38,722 nt of DNA from JAGLQA01 sp023135565 (GCA_030639305.1 DAOWCY010000046.1:1-38722), one strand, 5' to 3'; shown: positions 24,295 to 33,737, counted from the first letter of the stretch. The notes: generated from the letters alone by a model not told the origin. Numbers and translations are program-made.

Positions 24295-26004
24295 TTAGAT
24301 GTCGCGCAGTTCGCGGACTTTTATTCTTTCCGCATCATCGGGGTGCTCTTTTTTGAATTTTATCCAGTAATCTTTGACCGACTGTTTCATGTCTTTGTGC
24401 AGCAAAATGATGCTGACCAGGTTGGGAACCGTCATGAATATAATCGCCACATATGCCAGGTTCCATATTATCGTAGTGTCGATCAGGGCGGCCAGGAAAA
24501 AGGTGATAATATATACGATACGGTAGGGCAGGACAAATTTCGTCCCCCATAGGTAAGTAACAGCCCTATCTCCGTAATAAGACCAGGAAATAACAGTCGA
24601 AAAGGCAAAAAGAAGCAGCCCGATGGTGGCAATATACATACCCCAATCACCGAATACACCTCTCTTGAACGCTTCGTTGGTCAACACCGCGCTGTGCACT
24701 AAAGACTTGCCTTCAAGGACAATGTCTTCATTCTCCAACTGCCCCTCTTCGACCACTAAAACGCCTGTTACGGGTTCGCCGTCTTGTGAAAATTTCACCT
24801 CTTCGGCAATGGAATGGGCATGCAAGATAGTAATATCCTGTCCCGCGACTAAACCGCCTTTCTCCAGGATAAGTTTCCCGGAAAAGGTTTCTATCTTATC
24901 ATCTTTCTTTTTATTGACATGATCGCCCAATAAACGGATATGTTCGGGATTATCCTGTACGAATACGCCCTGGATAATCTCCATATCGGACCTCTGGAAA
25001 GTATTGGGCACCTTATCGATCCAGGCCCCGGAAGCCAGGATAGTCAAACCTGTCAGCGTACAAATCACCAATGTGTCGATAAAAGGCTCCAGGATCGAGA
25101 CCATGCCTTCGGATACCGGTTCGTCGGCTTTAGCCGCCGAATGGGCAATGGCCGCGGAACCCTGCCCGGCTTCGTTGGAGTAGATTCCTCTTTGCACGCC
25201 CTTGTTGAACACATAAGCGAAAGTGGAACCTAAAAAACCGCCCACAGCCGCCGTGCCGCTAAACACACCGGAAAAAATGATTTTAAAGGAGGGGATAATA
25301 TTTCCTAAGTTGGAAAAGATAACCGCCAGGGCGCCGGCAACGTAAAGAATCGCCATTGTAGGCACTACTTTTTCCGTAAATTTGGCGATGCGTTTGATAC
25401 CGCCGATAATAATTAAAGCCAGGATTACCGCCAGGAAGCCGCCGGTGATCCAGGGTTTGATCTTAAAGGTCGAAAATAATGAAGAGGCAATATTGTTGAT
25501 CTGCGGCATGTTGCCCGTGCCGATAGAACAAAAAACCGTAGCGACTGCAAAAAGCACTGCCAGCCATTTCATTTTTAGTTTTTTCTCCATATAGTACATA
25601 GGACCGCCGGAGATGCTGCCGTCTTTTTGGATGTCACGATACTTGTGCGCCAGGGTGCATTCCACGAACTTGGTAGTCATGCCGAAGAAAGCCGTGGCCC
25701 ACATCCAGAACAGGGCTGCCGGGCCGCCGGTCCAGATAGCCAGGCCCACACCGGCGATGTTGCCCGTGCCCACAGTGCCCGAAAGAGCGGTAGCCAGGGA
25801 TTGGAAATGTGTGGTATCGCCTTTAAAACTATCTTTTTCATACTTGCCGGTCACGATCTTGGTGGCGTGCCGGAAAAAACGGAGCTGCGGGAAACGCAGG
25901 TAAATAGTAAAAAATATCCCGGTGCCGAGAAGCATTAGGGGGAACCAGTCGCTGCTTCCTAAATAACCGTCCAACATTACGAGAAAATCATTTATTGTGT
26001 CCAA
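24295..26004 (-). CDS. AGCS-family sodium:alanine/glycine symporter with a central insert
   Basis: This cotransports alanine or glycine with Na+ across the cytoplasmic membrane. Family signatures are GTVGTGNIAGVGLAIWTGGPAALFW (written as adjoining parts GTVGTGNIAG and VGLAIW), GGPMYYME and GIYSNEAGQGSAAIAHSAA. The usual length is 450-490 residues; this one has 569. The excess is a hydrophilic segment at about 336-440 before the late helix IGLLLFAFSTVISWSYYG. It is rich in V, E and G (GQDITILHAHSIAEEVKF), suggesting a small beta domain. The start codon is TTG, supported by AAAGGAGG five nt upstream. Confidence 0.93.
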   Translation of the reverse strand: MDTINDFLVMLDGYLGSSDWFPLMLLGTGIFFTIYLRFPQLRFFRHATKIVTGKYEKDSFKGDTTHFQSLATALSGTVGTGNIAGVGLAIWTGGPAALFWMWATAFFGMTTKFVECTLAHKYRDIQKDGSISGGPMYYMEKKLKMKWLAVLFAVATVFCSIGTGNMPQINNIASSLFSTFKIKPWITGGFLAVILALIIIGGIKRIAKFTEKVVPTMAILYVAGALAVIFSNLGNIIPSFKIIFSGVFSGTAAVGGFLGSTFAYVFNKGVQRGIYSNEAGQGSAAIAHSAAKADEPVSEGMVSILEPFIDTLVICTLTGLTILASGAWIDKVPNTFQRSDMEIIQGVFVQDNPEHIRLLGDHVNKKKDDKIETFSGKLILEKGGLVAGQDITILHAHSIAEEVKFSQDGEPVTGVLVVEEGQLENEDIVLEGKSLVHSAVLTNEAFKRGVFGDWGMYIATIGLLLFAFSTVISWSYYGDRAVTYLWGTKFVLPYRIVYIITFFLAALIDTTIIWNLAYVAIIFMTVPNLVSIILLHKDMKQSVKDYWIKFKKEHPDDAERIKVRELRDI

Positions 26005-26055
26005 GCTGCCTCCTTTAGGATTCGTTGGTACTCTTTTAGATTTTGGTTAAGGATA

Positions 26056-26084
26056 GTTTTATCACATATTCCTTTTTATTTCAA
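26056..26084 (-). promoter_or_regulatory. Promoter of the AGCS symporter gene
   Basis: On the minus strand TTGAAA (26084-26079), 17 nt, TAAAAC (26061-26056), about 45 nt before the ribosome site. Confidence 0.55.
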
Positions 26085-26209
26085 CCCCAAATCCCCCAAA
26101 TCGGGGAGTGCTATTCCCCTCGTGAGACTTGCCGGGAGGTGGACACGGAGCGGCTGGAGTGTGGAACCGGACCCGACGGCACCTTGTTTTTTTCGCTGCA
26201 AAACGGTGC

Positions 26210-26247
26210 AAAAAAAAAGGGACAGGCAGGAATGCCCAACTGTCCCT
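26210..26247 (-). terminator. Rho-independent terminator of the Kelch gene
   Basis: On the minus strand AGGGACAG (26247-26240) pairs with CTGTCCCT (26225-26218) around a loop with GGCA/TGCC complementarity. An uninterrupted run of eight T follows. It lies about 20 bp after the Kelch stop codon. Confidence 0.9.
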
Positions 26248-26268
26248 CTTCTTTTACTTTTTTAATAC

Positions 26269-27651
26269 TTATTTCTTTATTAACCTGATCGAATCAGTTC
26301 CTGAAAATTTGGTATCGTCGTTTAGTTTGCCCGATATTTTAATATCTATATCCTTATTCAGGCCCAGGCCCAAATGGAGTCTCTTTAGCTTAACAAGCTG
26401 CCTTCTACTAAATTTGATCATTAAGTCAGCTATCCCATCACCATCATAGTCACCGATAGAGGTAGGTCGCGATTCAGCATAAATAGGATCAACTAATTGG
26501 GTGCCCTTAACTTCAACGATGGCAACCGATGAGAGATCGATGTTCTCTACCGCATATCCTCCAGGAAGTTCTATGTAGGTGGTAAGCCTTTTTCCTTTGC
26601 TTTTTATATTTAACGTTTCAGGTTTGATGTCAATGATGGCTTCAATTTCGTGAACGGTTTGAATGAGTTCCCAGGTGTCATTGCCCCATCCATGACCCGG
26701 AATATGTCCGCCAAAAAGGACGATGCTTTTATTTTTCGGATAGTAAGAAAAAGAGAAACCGGTTCTTTTCCCGGGGGTGGTTTCCGGGTTCAGCTTTGTC
26801 CAGTCTACGCCATCGTATTCCCAGGTATCGACTTTTATACCGGAAAGGGAGTTGCCACCGTGAAGAATTACCTTATTATTGTCACTATTATAAGTCATCT
26901 GGTGATAGTACCTCGCGCCGGGATTTTGCTGTGGTTGTATTTCGGTCCAATTCGTACCATCCCATTCCCATGTGTCGTTAAAAGGCCCCCCCTGACCGGC
27001 ATATTGTCTCGTTCCGCCAAACAGCACAACTACCTCTCTATTCTCGTCATAAACCATGGTAACCTGTTGACGTTCACAAGGAGAATTTGCGGGAGACCTT
27101 TGAATCCAGTCTGTCCCATCGTATTCCCAGGTGTCACCCTGATCCACGTACCAATGCCATCCACCAAAAAGTACAACTACATTTCGCTTGCTGTCATAGG
27201 CAAGCGCAAAATGAGCTCTCGATATGGGAGAGTGTGCGGTATTAACCTTGTACCATGTGTTCCCATCATATTCCCAGGTATCACCGTATAAGGTAGGCCA
27301 ATCTTCTCCGCCAAAAAGCACTATTACATTTCGATTGCTGTCATAGACCATGTTATAGGCATAGCGGGTGCTGGGACTGTTTAACGGGAAGCGCTGCTCC
27401 CATGTGCTGCCATTGTATTCCCATAAATCATTCAGGCCGACATCGTTGTATGGCGAGCCGCCAAAAAGAACAATTTTCTCATTGATTGGATCATACACAG
27501 TTTGAATGTAACTTCGAGGTGGTTCAGGGCTTGCCGGCGTCTCGATTTTCACCCAGTCGAAATCAGATGCAGGGAAAACGAGTTGGCTGCCTAAAATAGT
27601 GGAAATCACAAAAAAAAACAAAATTAAAAATGAATGTTTTCTTTCTTTCAT
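26269..27651 (-). CDS. Secreted Kelch-repeat protein
   Basis: The 460 residues begin with a signal peptide (KERKHS then ILFFFVISTILGSQLVFPAS, cleavage near 28). Six Kelch-like repeats of about 55-60 residues follow, each with VLFGG, a D-TWEYDG...W stretch and an R...M-YD strand, enough for a beta propeller. The C-terminal module starts EAIIDIKPETLNIKSKGK, contains DYDGDGIADLMIKF (calcium-loop-like) and ends FSGTDSIRLIKK. This tail is common on secreted proteins of anaerobes and deltaproteobacteria-like lineages. Function is probably extracellular binding; no catalytic residues are recognised. CGGAGGT precedes the ATG. It is monocistronic with a strong terminator. Confidence 0.9.
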   Translation of the reverse strand: MKERKHSFLILFFFVISTILGSQLVFPASDFDWVKIETPASPEPPRSYIQTVYDPINEKIVLFGGSPYNDVGLNDLWEYNGSTWEQRFPLNSPSTRYAYNMVYDSNRNVIVLFGGEDWPTLYGDTWEYDGNTWYKVNTAHSPISRAHFALAYDSKRNVVVLFGGWHWYVDQGDTWEYDGTDWIQRSPANSPCERQQVTMVYDENREVVVLFGGTRQYAGQGGPFNDTWEWDGTNWTEIQPQQNPGARYYHQMTYNSDNNKVILHGGNSLSGIKVDTWEYDGVDWTKLNPETTPGKRTGFSFSYYPKNKSIVLFGGHIPGHGWGNDTWELIQTVHEIEAIIDIKPETLNIKSKGKRLTTYIELPGGYAVENIDLSSVAIVEVKGTQLVDPIYAESRPTSIGDYDGDGIADLMIKFSRRQLVKLKRLHLGLGLNKDIDIKISGKLNDDTKFSGTDSIRLIKK

Positions 27652-28015
27652 AATAAACCTCCGTGGTTAAATTTTCGTATTGTCAAGAGTTTTTAAGAGA
27701 ACTTCGACAACCTTTAAGTTAGAATGAAAGCAATTTAGTTTCCAACCAGGGGCAACAATCGTCCCGAAACAAAATCAATTAGCCCCGGCAAATTTGCAAA
27801 ACAACCAAAACCATTTAATATCAAGGGTTTTGATGATTTTTTTTCTTAAACTTCCAGGGGAAATAAGCAGTAAATTGTTTTCACAACTAAACAGTTTTTT
27901 TCTCCACCTGGTTTACAAATTGCAAACTGGATTTTTGCCGACGTCAGTCATCTTGTTTGAAATCGCCTGTTTTTACAAACAGATACAGGCAGAATAATTT
28001 TATACCGGGAAATGG
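27652..28015. other. Intergenic region, divergent
   Basis: This stretch between the Kelch gene and the sigma54 activator has a small hairpin CTGTTT/AAACAG near 27969-27984 and an imperfect CCTGGTTT/AAACTGG repeat near 27907-27930. A TTGACA on the minus strand about 27 bp before the Kelch ribosome site has no acceptable -10 box. No sigma54 -24/-12 site (GG-N10-GC with good context) was found. A 67-codon frame at 27794-27997 lacks a ribosome site and similarity and is not accepted. Confidence 0.5.
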
Positions 28016-28044
28016 TTGACATGTTGTGAACATTTGTTTAAAAT
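28016..28044 (+). promoter_or_regulatory. Leaderless promoter of the FHA-sigma54 activator gene
   Basis: A perfect TTGACA (28016-28021), 17 nt and TAAAAT (28039-28044) end 6 nt before the ATG at 28051. The predicted transcript starts on the start codon. No ribosome-binding site is present, in agreement with leaderless translation. Confidence 0.75.
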
Positions 28045-28050
28045 TTGGTC

Positions 28051-29811
28051 ATGAAATACTTGCTGTACTTGAGAGACGGCCTCGTAAAAAAATTTCCTTT
28101 GAAAAAAAAGACCGTCTACTTAGGCCGGGACCCGCAGTGCGATCTCTGTATCGACGAAGAGTTTATCACCTGGAAACACGCTAAAATCACCTGTTTCGAC
28201 GACGAAATAAAGGTTGCAGACCTGGACTCGAAAAACGGCGTCTATGTTGAAAACTTGAGAACAAAAGAAGCCCAGGTCAGCCTGGGTGAATCCTTTAGAA
28301 TAGGTCACTTAGAATTTTTCCTGAAGTTCGGCAATCCAAAAGAATTTGTTCTTTCCGAAAAAACCCGCCCGCTGGTTAAAAAAATTTCCAACCTTATGGT
28401 TACCTCTCGAGAAGATACTAAAACCTGTCTAAACCTGTTCGACAAAACCCTGCTCTTAACCCTGCGTTTAGGGTTTACTATAGATCATTTCGAGGAAATC
28501 CTGCAGTGGGCCAAAATCTCGCTTGCCAATACCTTAAAAACAGGCGGCTTGATGATACTGTGCCGTGAAAATAATAAAGACCGGGTTTTATCGAACCTTA
28601 ACCTGGATGAAGATAAAGAATTTGTCCTCAACCGTGTGGATTTAGACCGGGACATTTTTGAAAAAGAGATTTTGAACCGCGCCATGGGACAGGAGCTTTG
28701 CTTTTATTCATTTCCTATCTTACTCGGTAACAACCGCGGCACTCTGCTGTATACGAGAAAAAGGGGGAAACGCTTAGATAAAAAATTTATCGCATTCTTA
28801 AAAGATTTCTCTTCCGAATTGGCATTAATATACCGTTTGATAGAACAAAACAAGTCCGGTTTCCGGGATAAAGACGACGACGGTTCCCTACTTGAAATTG
28901 TTACCAGAGATGAAAATATGCTCAACCTGTTAGGCAAATGTAAAAAAATCGCTGTAAGCGACCTTTTTGTCCTGGTAGAGGGGGAGACCGGTACCGGCAA
29001 AGAACTGCTGGCCCGTTTTATCCACCGGGAGTCCCGGCGAAAAAAAGATAGCTATATTGCCATTAATTGTTCCGCTATCCCGGAAACCCTGCTGGAAGAC
29101 GAACTTTTCGGTCACGAAAAGGGCGCTTTTTCCGGGGCCGGTAGTTCCAGAACCGGGAAATTGGAACTGGCTTCCGGCGGTACCCTGGTATTAGACGAAA
29201 TCGGGGAAATGTCCCTGGATTTACAGGTCAAACTATTAAGGGTTTTGCAGGAAAGTGAGTTTTACCGGCTGGGCGGCAATAAAAAGATAAATGTTGATCT
29301 CAAAGTTATCTCTATAACCAATAAGGATTTGCACAAACTGGTCGGGGAAAAGAGATTTCGGGAGGACCTATATTATAGGATCACCCACTTTAAAATAAAA
29401 ATTCCGCCGCTGAGAGAACGGCCGGACGACATCCAGCCCTTGATTAATTATTTTTTCGAGAAGTTCTCTTTAGAAAGCCGGATATATGTGAGCGGTTTTT
29501 CTCACCGGGCGGTAGATGCCCTGCAAAGTTACCACTGGCCCGGTAATGTGAGGGAATTGGAGAATGAGATCAAGAGTTTGATCAATCAATCCAACAATAG
29601 GGACATTATAGATTTCGATCTATTAAATAGCGACATAAAATCCCATTATTTAGATTTGAAAGGTGATACTTTGCAGGATACGAACCGGGAAAGAGAGCAG
29701 TTAGTGGCGCTGCTGGAAGAAAACAGGTGGAACAAAAGTGAAGCGGCCAAAAAACTGGATATCAGCCGCACCGCTTTATATAAAAGAATGAAAAAATTTA
29801 AGATAGGATGA
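28051..29811 (+). CDS. FHA-domain sigma54-dependent transcriptional activator
   Basis: The protein activates sigma54 RNA polymerase by ATP hydrolysis. Residues 1-95 are an FHA domain (LGRDPQCDL, HAKI, DLDSKNGVYV) that binds phosphothreonine peptides. Residues 105-265 are a GAF-like region. The AAA+ domain has Walker A GETGTGKE (311-318), Walker B LVLDEIGE (D382, E383) and the sigma54-contact loop as GAFSGA (358-363), a T-to-S variant of GAFTGA. The end is a Fis-type helix-turn-helix (NKSEAAKKLDISRTALYKRM). A TTG six nt upstream is possible, but the ATG fits the predicted transcript start. A Ser/Thr kinase gene follows after 13 bp and probably supplies the FHA ligand or phosphorylates this protein. 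Confidence 0.93.
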   Translation: MKYLLYLRDGLVKKFPLKKKTVYLGRDPQCDLCIDEEFITWKHAKITCFDDEIKVADLDSKNGVYVENLRTKEAQVSLGESFRIGHLEFFLKFGNPKEFVLSEKTRPLVKKISNLMVTSREDTKTCLNLFDKTLLLTLRLGFTIDHFEEILQWAKISLANTLKTGGLMILCRENNKDRVLSNLNLDEDKEFVLNRVDLDRDIFEKEILNRAMGQELCFYSFPILLGNNRGTLLYTRKRGKRLDKKFIAFLKDFSSELALIYRLIEQNKSGFRDKDDDGSLLEIVTRDENMLNLLGKCKKIAVSDLFVLVEGETGTGKELLARFIHRESRRKKDSYIAINCSAIPETLLEDELFGHEKGAFSGAGSSRTGKLELASGGTLVLDEIGEMSLDLQVKLLRVLQESEFYRLGGNKKINVDLKVISITNKDLHKLVGEKRFREDLYYRITHFKIKIPPLRERPDDIQPLINYFFEKFSLESRIYVSGFSHRAVDALQSYHWPGNVRELENEIKSLINQSNNRDIIDFDLLNSDIKSHYLDLKGDTLQDTNREREQLVALLEENRWNKSEAAKKLDISRTALYKRMKKFKIG

Positions 29812-29824
29812 CAGGATAGGAGTG

Positions 29825-32587
29825 ATGACGAAAGAGACTGCATCCTTTACAGGCGTTGCGGGTGTCGATCCCCGTTTGGTCCCGGGAACTTTGATTACCG
29901 GGCGTTACCGGCTCGAGGAGATGATCGGGCAGGGCGGCTGCGGCGTTGTTTTTAAAGCCACCGATACGCTTTTAAAATCACAGTTGGCCCTTAAATTTCT
30001 TTACCCCGGATTCATCTCGGACAGGAGAAAGTTCCTGCGGGTAAAACGGGAAATCAACCTATCGAGAAAAATAACCGATGAACGAACCATCAAGGTTTTC
30101 TCTTTAGAGAAGTGGGAATCTTTGTATTTTTTGGTAATGGAATTCGCGGCAGGGAAGAATTTAAAAGACTGCCTTGAAGAAAAAGGGGCTTATAGCTGGG
30201 AAGAGTTTAAAGACATCTATTTTGACATCCTGGCGGGAATCGCTGTTTTACATAAACATAATATTATCCACCGGGATTTAAAACCCTCGAATATCATTAT
30301 TTCCGGGAATAATAGAGTAAAGATTCTCGATTTCGGCCTGGCAAAGAAAATCACGGACAAAGAAAAAACCTCTTCTATCGGCGAGATCGTTGGCTCTCCT
30401 TTTTATATGTCCCCGGAGCAGGCATCGGGGAAAGAAGTCGATCTCCGCTCCGATATTTATTCTTCGGGAATGATCCTATACCGGGCGCTGATGGGCGGTC
30501 ACCCCTTTAAAGAAGCCACCACCATGGAAATTATATTTAAACTTATTCACAGCCAACCCATCAAGATAGAGGGGACAAACAGGAGAGTTCCCCGATTCGT
30601 AAAATTCGCCATCGAAAAGGCGCTGGGAAAAAAGAAAGGGCGAAGGTTCCAGGGGATAGAAGAGATGCTTTTATTTCTTAAACAGGGAAAGACACCGCTT
30701 CTGGGCTGGTTGTTTTCGAAGCTTTTCGCAAATCCTTTAAGAATTTTTCTATTCGGTGTTCTTGCCGTAACTCTTTTACTTTCCCTTTATTTCAAAGCTG
30801 CGGTTTTAAGCAAGGTATATTATGTTGAAAAAAAAGACAGTTACTTAATAGCCAGGGATGGTTCCGGTAAGGAGTTATGGCAAAAGGACTTTTTCCCTTA
30901 TATCGTTCAATCTTTTTTTGAACCTGAACGGCCTATCGACGAAAAAGACAGGATTTTGCATGCGTATACTGATCTGGTGGTGCTGCTTCAACATCCGCAA
31001 AATAATTCCTTTTCGCCAGGGGTGTCGCTAAACTCCCTCGAATTAGACAACCGGATCGTATACTTAGATTCCGCAGGCAAAAAGATTTTTAATCGATCTT
31101 TTATCGAAGCCTGCGGTATAGAAACTTATGATTTTGCCAAAATAACAGAGATTGAAGAAATTAATTGGAGGGATTACGACAGGGACGGGAAAGAGGAACC
31201 AACATTAATGATCCGGCATTCAAGGGGAATGTATCCCACTGCTTTATGTATCATCGATAGGAAAGCGTTAATGGCTTATTCAAACCCCGGTAGTATAACC
31301 AATTACAATTTTTTACAGTTTGATGAAAACACCGTGAATTTTTATGTTTGCGGATTCAACAATATGTTTGCCCATTTAAACTTCTTCTCAGAGATCACCT
31401 TAAATAGGGTGGTAAGGCCGAAAATTATCGGAATCCCAAACTTTAATAAAACAAATGATTTCAGCAATTCTTATAAATTCCTGGTTTTTCTACCTAAAGG
31501 GAGTCAACTCCTTGAATCATATAAAGAGGATTGGGAAAATGAGGGAGTAGCAGCATTTACTCCCGAAGGAATTTATTGGGGCAAGGATTATACACTTAAA
31601 ATTGCAGGACAGCTTTATAAGGATACCCCCAGAAACCTGCGAGACGTATACGCGGCGATTAACCAATACTACCAGGAGAAAATATTGTTTGAAAATCCGG
31701 GCAAAGCTTATTCTCTAATCCTAAACGCCTTGAACTATAAAATAGAGAACCCTTTCCTAAAATCGGGGCTGCTCTTTCTAAAAGGTGACATCGAAGTTTT
31801 AGAAGGAAAATACGATAAAGGAGAAGCAACCCTTCGTGAGGCTCTCGAATTTTACCCCCAACACATAGATGTTGCGCAGCGAATTTGCGAGATCGAATTC
31901 CTTAAAGGGAACCCGGCAAAAGCCATTGAAAAAGTGGATAATGAATACAGCGGGGCAGCGAATTTTTGGGGACTCGGCGCGGGGAAATCAATATTCAAAA
32001 GTTACTGCTATTTACAGATGGGGAATTTTAAGCAAGCGGCAGCCTTTTTCCCTAAGATAGTAGATCGTTCCGACAAATTATCTATTAAATGTTTCCAGGG
32101 CATTTTAAATATTTTTAAAGGAAATTACCGTCGGGCAGTAGCCGACTTGAAGGTGTCTGAGGATAAGTTTATCTATACATTAACCGTACTGGAACTGCGG
32201 TTATTCACAGGGCGGGCCCGTGTGCTGGCCGGTATAGAATTAGAACGGGCAAAATTCCATTTCGAGGATATTTTATCTTTCTCTAAAACAAAAGCTCACC
32301 TGGCGAAAATTTCGGTGAATTATTTTTTGGCTAAAGAGGGCAGGCTCGCGGAAGCGGAAGAGATGGCGAAACCTGCTTTTGAAGAACTGCTCAGGATGGC
32401 AAAGGGCGACTTCGATACCCGGCTCTGGCTTTTTTATCACGCCTATATCTATGGTAAAACCATGGCACTGTGCGGCAATAGAAAAGAGGCTGAGCGCGGC
32501 TACCGGCGCTGCATTCAGGCCAACCCCCACACCGAATTAGCCGCAAGGTCGGCGGCAGCCCTTAAATCCCTAAGGGCGGACATGTAA
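29825..32587 (+). CDS. Transmembrane Ser/Thr protein kinase with TPR-like C-terminal region
   Basis: This is a Hanks-type kinase. Counted from the GTG at 29822, visible sites are GQGGCGVVFKA (glycine loop), K58 in ALKF, HRDLKPSN (150-157), DFG (170-172) and YMSPEQASG. A membrane helix follows at about 306-325. Then comes a beta-rich region with YLIARDGSGKELW and WRDYDRDGKEEPTLMI, resembling PQQ/FG-GAP propeller blades. The last 300 residues are helical repeats of TPR type (KGDIEVLEGKYDKGEATLREAL). The ATG at 29825 or the GTG at 29822 could start it; TAGGAG lies just upstream. The kinase domain should be cytoplasmic and the rest outside. It is probably cotranscribed with the FHA-sigma54 activator. 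Confidence 0.92.
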   Translation: MTKETASFTGVAGVDPRLVPGTLITGRYRLEEMIGQGGCGVVFKATDTLLKSQLALKFLYPGFISDRRKFLRVKREINLSRKITDERTIKVFSLEKWESLYFLVMEFAAGKNLKDCLEEKGAYSWEEFKDIYFDILAGIAVLHKHNIIHRDLKPSNIIISGNNRVKILDFGLAKKITDKEKTSSIGEIVGSPFYMSPEQASGKEVDLRSDIYSSGMILYRALMGGHPFKEATTMEIIFKLIHSQPIKIEGTNRRVPRFVKFAIEKALGKKKGRRFQGIEEMLLFLKQGKTPLLGWLFSKLFANPLRIFLFGVLAVTLLLSLYFKAAVLSKVYYVEKKDSYLIARDGSGKELWQKDFFPYIVQSFFEPERPIDEKDRILHAYTDLVVLLQHPQNNSFSPGVSLNSLELDNRIVYLDSAGKKIFNRSFIEACGIETYDFAKITEIEEINWRDYDRDGKEEPTLMIRHSRGMYPTALCIIDRKALMAYSNPGSITNYNFLQFDENTVNFYVCGFNNMFAHLNFFSEITLNRVVRPKIIGIPNFNKTNDFSNSYKFLVFLPKGSQLLESYKEDWENEGVAAFTPEGIYWGKDYTLKIAGQLYKDTPRNLRDVYAAINQYYQEKILFENPGKAYSLILNALNYKIENPFLKSGLLFLKGDIEVLEGKYDKGEATLREALEFYPQHIDVAQRICEIEFLKGNPAKAIEKVDNEYSGAANFWGLGAGKSIFKSYCYLQMGNFKQAAAFFPKIVDRSDKLSIKCFQGILNIFKGNYRRAVADLKVSEDKFIYTLTVLELRLFTGRARVLAGIELERAKFHFEDILSFSKTKAHLAKISVNYFLAKEGRLAEAEEMAKPAFEELLRMAKGDFDTRLWLFYHAYIYGKTMALCGNRKEAERGYRRCIQANPHTELAARSAAALKSLRADM

Positions 32588-32592
32588 CGTTG

Positions 32593-33669
32593 CTAAGGCA
32601 GGTGCTTCATCACAAATTCCCGCTGCGCTAACGCCGCCTTGTGAAAATAAAACCACCTCATATTGCCTTCATTATCTTTCCTGAACTTGTATTCCAATTC
32701 CCGGTACTCATCTTCATCTAAATCATCCCAATCGTAAACAACCCCTTCCAGGGCGTCCCGTTTCCATTGACTTTTATTATAGTCTAAGGCAATGCCTTCG
32801 TAAGCGAAAGTTGAACGGAATTTCTCAAACCTCTTCTTCATTGAATCGGTGTCGTATGCCAGGCACTCTTTGATATGACTAACATACTTTTTCCAGGCAG
32901 GCGCCGTCCCGGCAAGTTGACAAAGTAAATAATAAATTTTCTGAGCCGCCTCGAGAAAAACATTGGTGTTGTCCCTGATAATCTCGATGGCGCTGGCATC
33001 ATGCTCATATTTCCAGGTTATCTGAGGCATATCCGGGTACGTCATGGCTTCAGCGTGCCCGATTTCCGGAAGCGAATTAAGCGTCAACTGCTTAACAAAA
33101 CCGATCCTATCCCATTCGGCGTCCTTAAGTATACAGATACGCTCGATGTCGTTATCTTTCTTACTGCGCCTGCCGGAAAACTTTTGATGCGCCCAAGTAT
33201 CGGCATAAGAATGAAGTGAAATCCCCAATTTGATAAGGTCCTCTTCCCGTTTTCCTTCTTTCCCGGATTTTACGGCTGCCACCGCTTTATTAAGGATTTC
33301 CCGGGCAAAAGAGCAGTCGGGAGATGTGGTGTAGTCGAAGTCCCACTTTTCTTCTTCTTTTCCGATGAACTTTTCCGTGGGAATGAAATGAAAAGAGACG
33401 TACACTTTACGCTGGGCAACCTTCGCTAACCCGGATAACGACCCCAGACCTTTATGGGCAGTGCATACAGGATCGAATAGCCCCTTTTTGTAACGGGAAT
33501 AGCTGTTGGTAAACTCAACAGGGAGTTTGCCTTTAATCCTGATCTCCTGGTGCGCCACCGCATCGTCCACATACTGCGAAGCATAGGCGATGGTCTGCGC
33601 TTCCGTTTCCTTGAAACCGGCTAAACGGCTCAAAACCTTAATCATGCAATAATGGAAATCTTTATTCAT
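32593..33669 (-). CDS. DUF6765 family protein
   Basis: The 358-residue protein starts DFHYCMIKVLSRLAGF followed by EAQTIAYASQYVDDAV. This is the hallmark of the DUF6765 group of uncharacterised proteins found in anaerobes and deltaproteobacteria. HSYADTWAHQKFSG (about 190) and the early HY/D residues suggest an all-helical metal-dependent hydrolase fold related to phospholipase C/S1-P1, but this is inference. No signal peptide is seen. AAAAGGAGG precedes the ATG. It converges with the kinase gene, leaving only 5 bp between the stops, and no terminator is visible there. Confidence 0.8.
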   Translation of the reverse strand: MNKDFHYCMIKVLSRLAGFKETEAQTIAYASQYVDDAVAHQEIRIKGKLPVEFTNSYSRYKKGLFDPVCTAHKGLGSLSGLAKVAQRKVYVSFHFIPTEKFIGKEEEKWDFDYTTSPDCSFAREILNKAVAAVKSGKEGKREEDLIKLGISLHSYADTWAHQKFSGRRSKKDNDIERICILKDAEWDRIGFVKQLTLNSLPEIGHAEAMTYPDMPQITWKYEHDASAIEIIRDNTNVFLEAAQKIYYLLCQLAGTAPAWKKYVSHIKECLAYDTDSMKKRFEKFRSTFAYEGIALDYNKSQWKRDALEGVVYDWDDLDEDEYRELEYKFRKDNEGNMRWFYFHKAALAQREFVMKHLP

Positions 33670-33737
33670 GTTTTCCTCCTTTTAATATTTTAAATTGTTT
33701 TTGTTCCGATCTCCGTTAATTTTTTCCATAAGAGTAA

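Noticed and set aside
26650..27291. 213-codon frame opposite the Kelch gene
   Set aside because: It mirrors the repeated Kelch coding sequence on the other strand and has no independent start signals.
27794..27997. 67-codon ORF before the sigma54 activator
   Set aside because: No ribosome site, no family resemblance, and low-complexity AT-rich composition in a promoter region.
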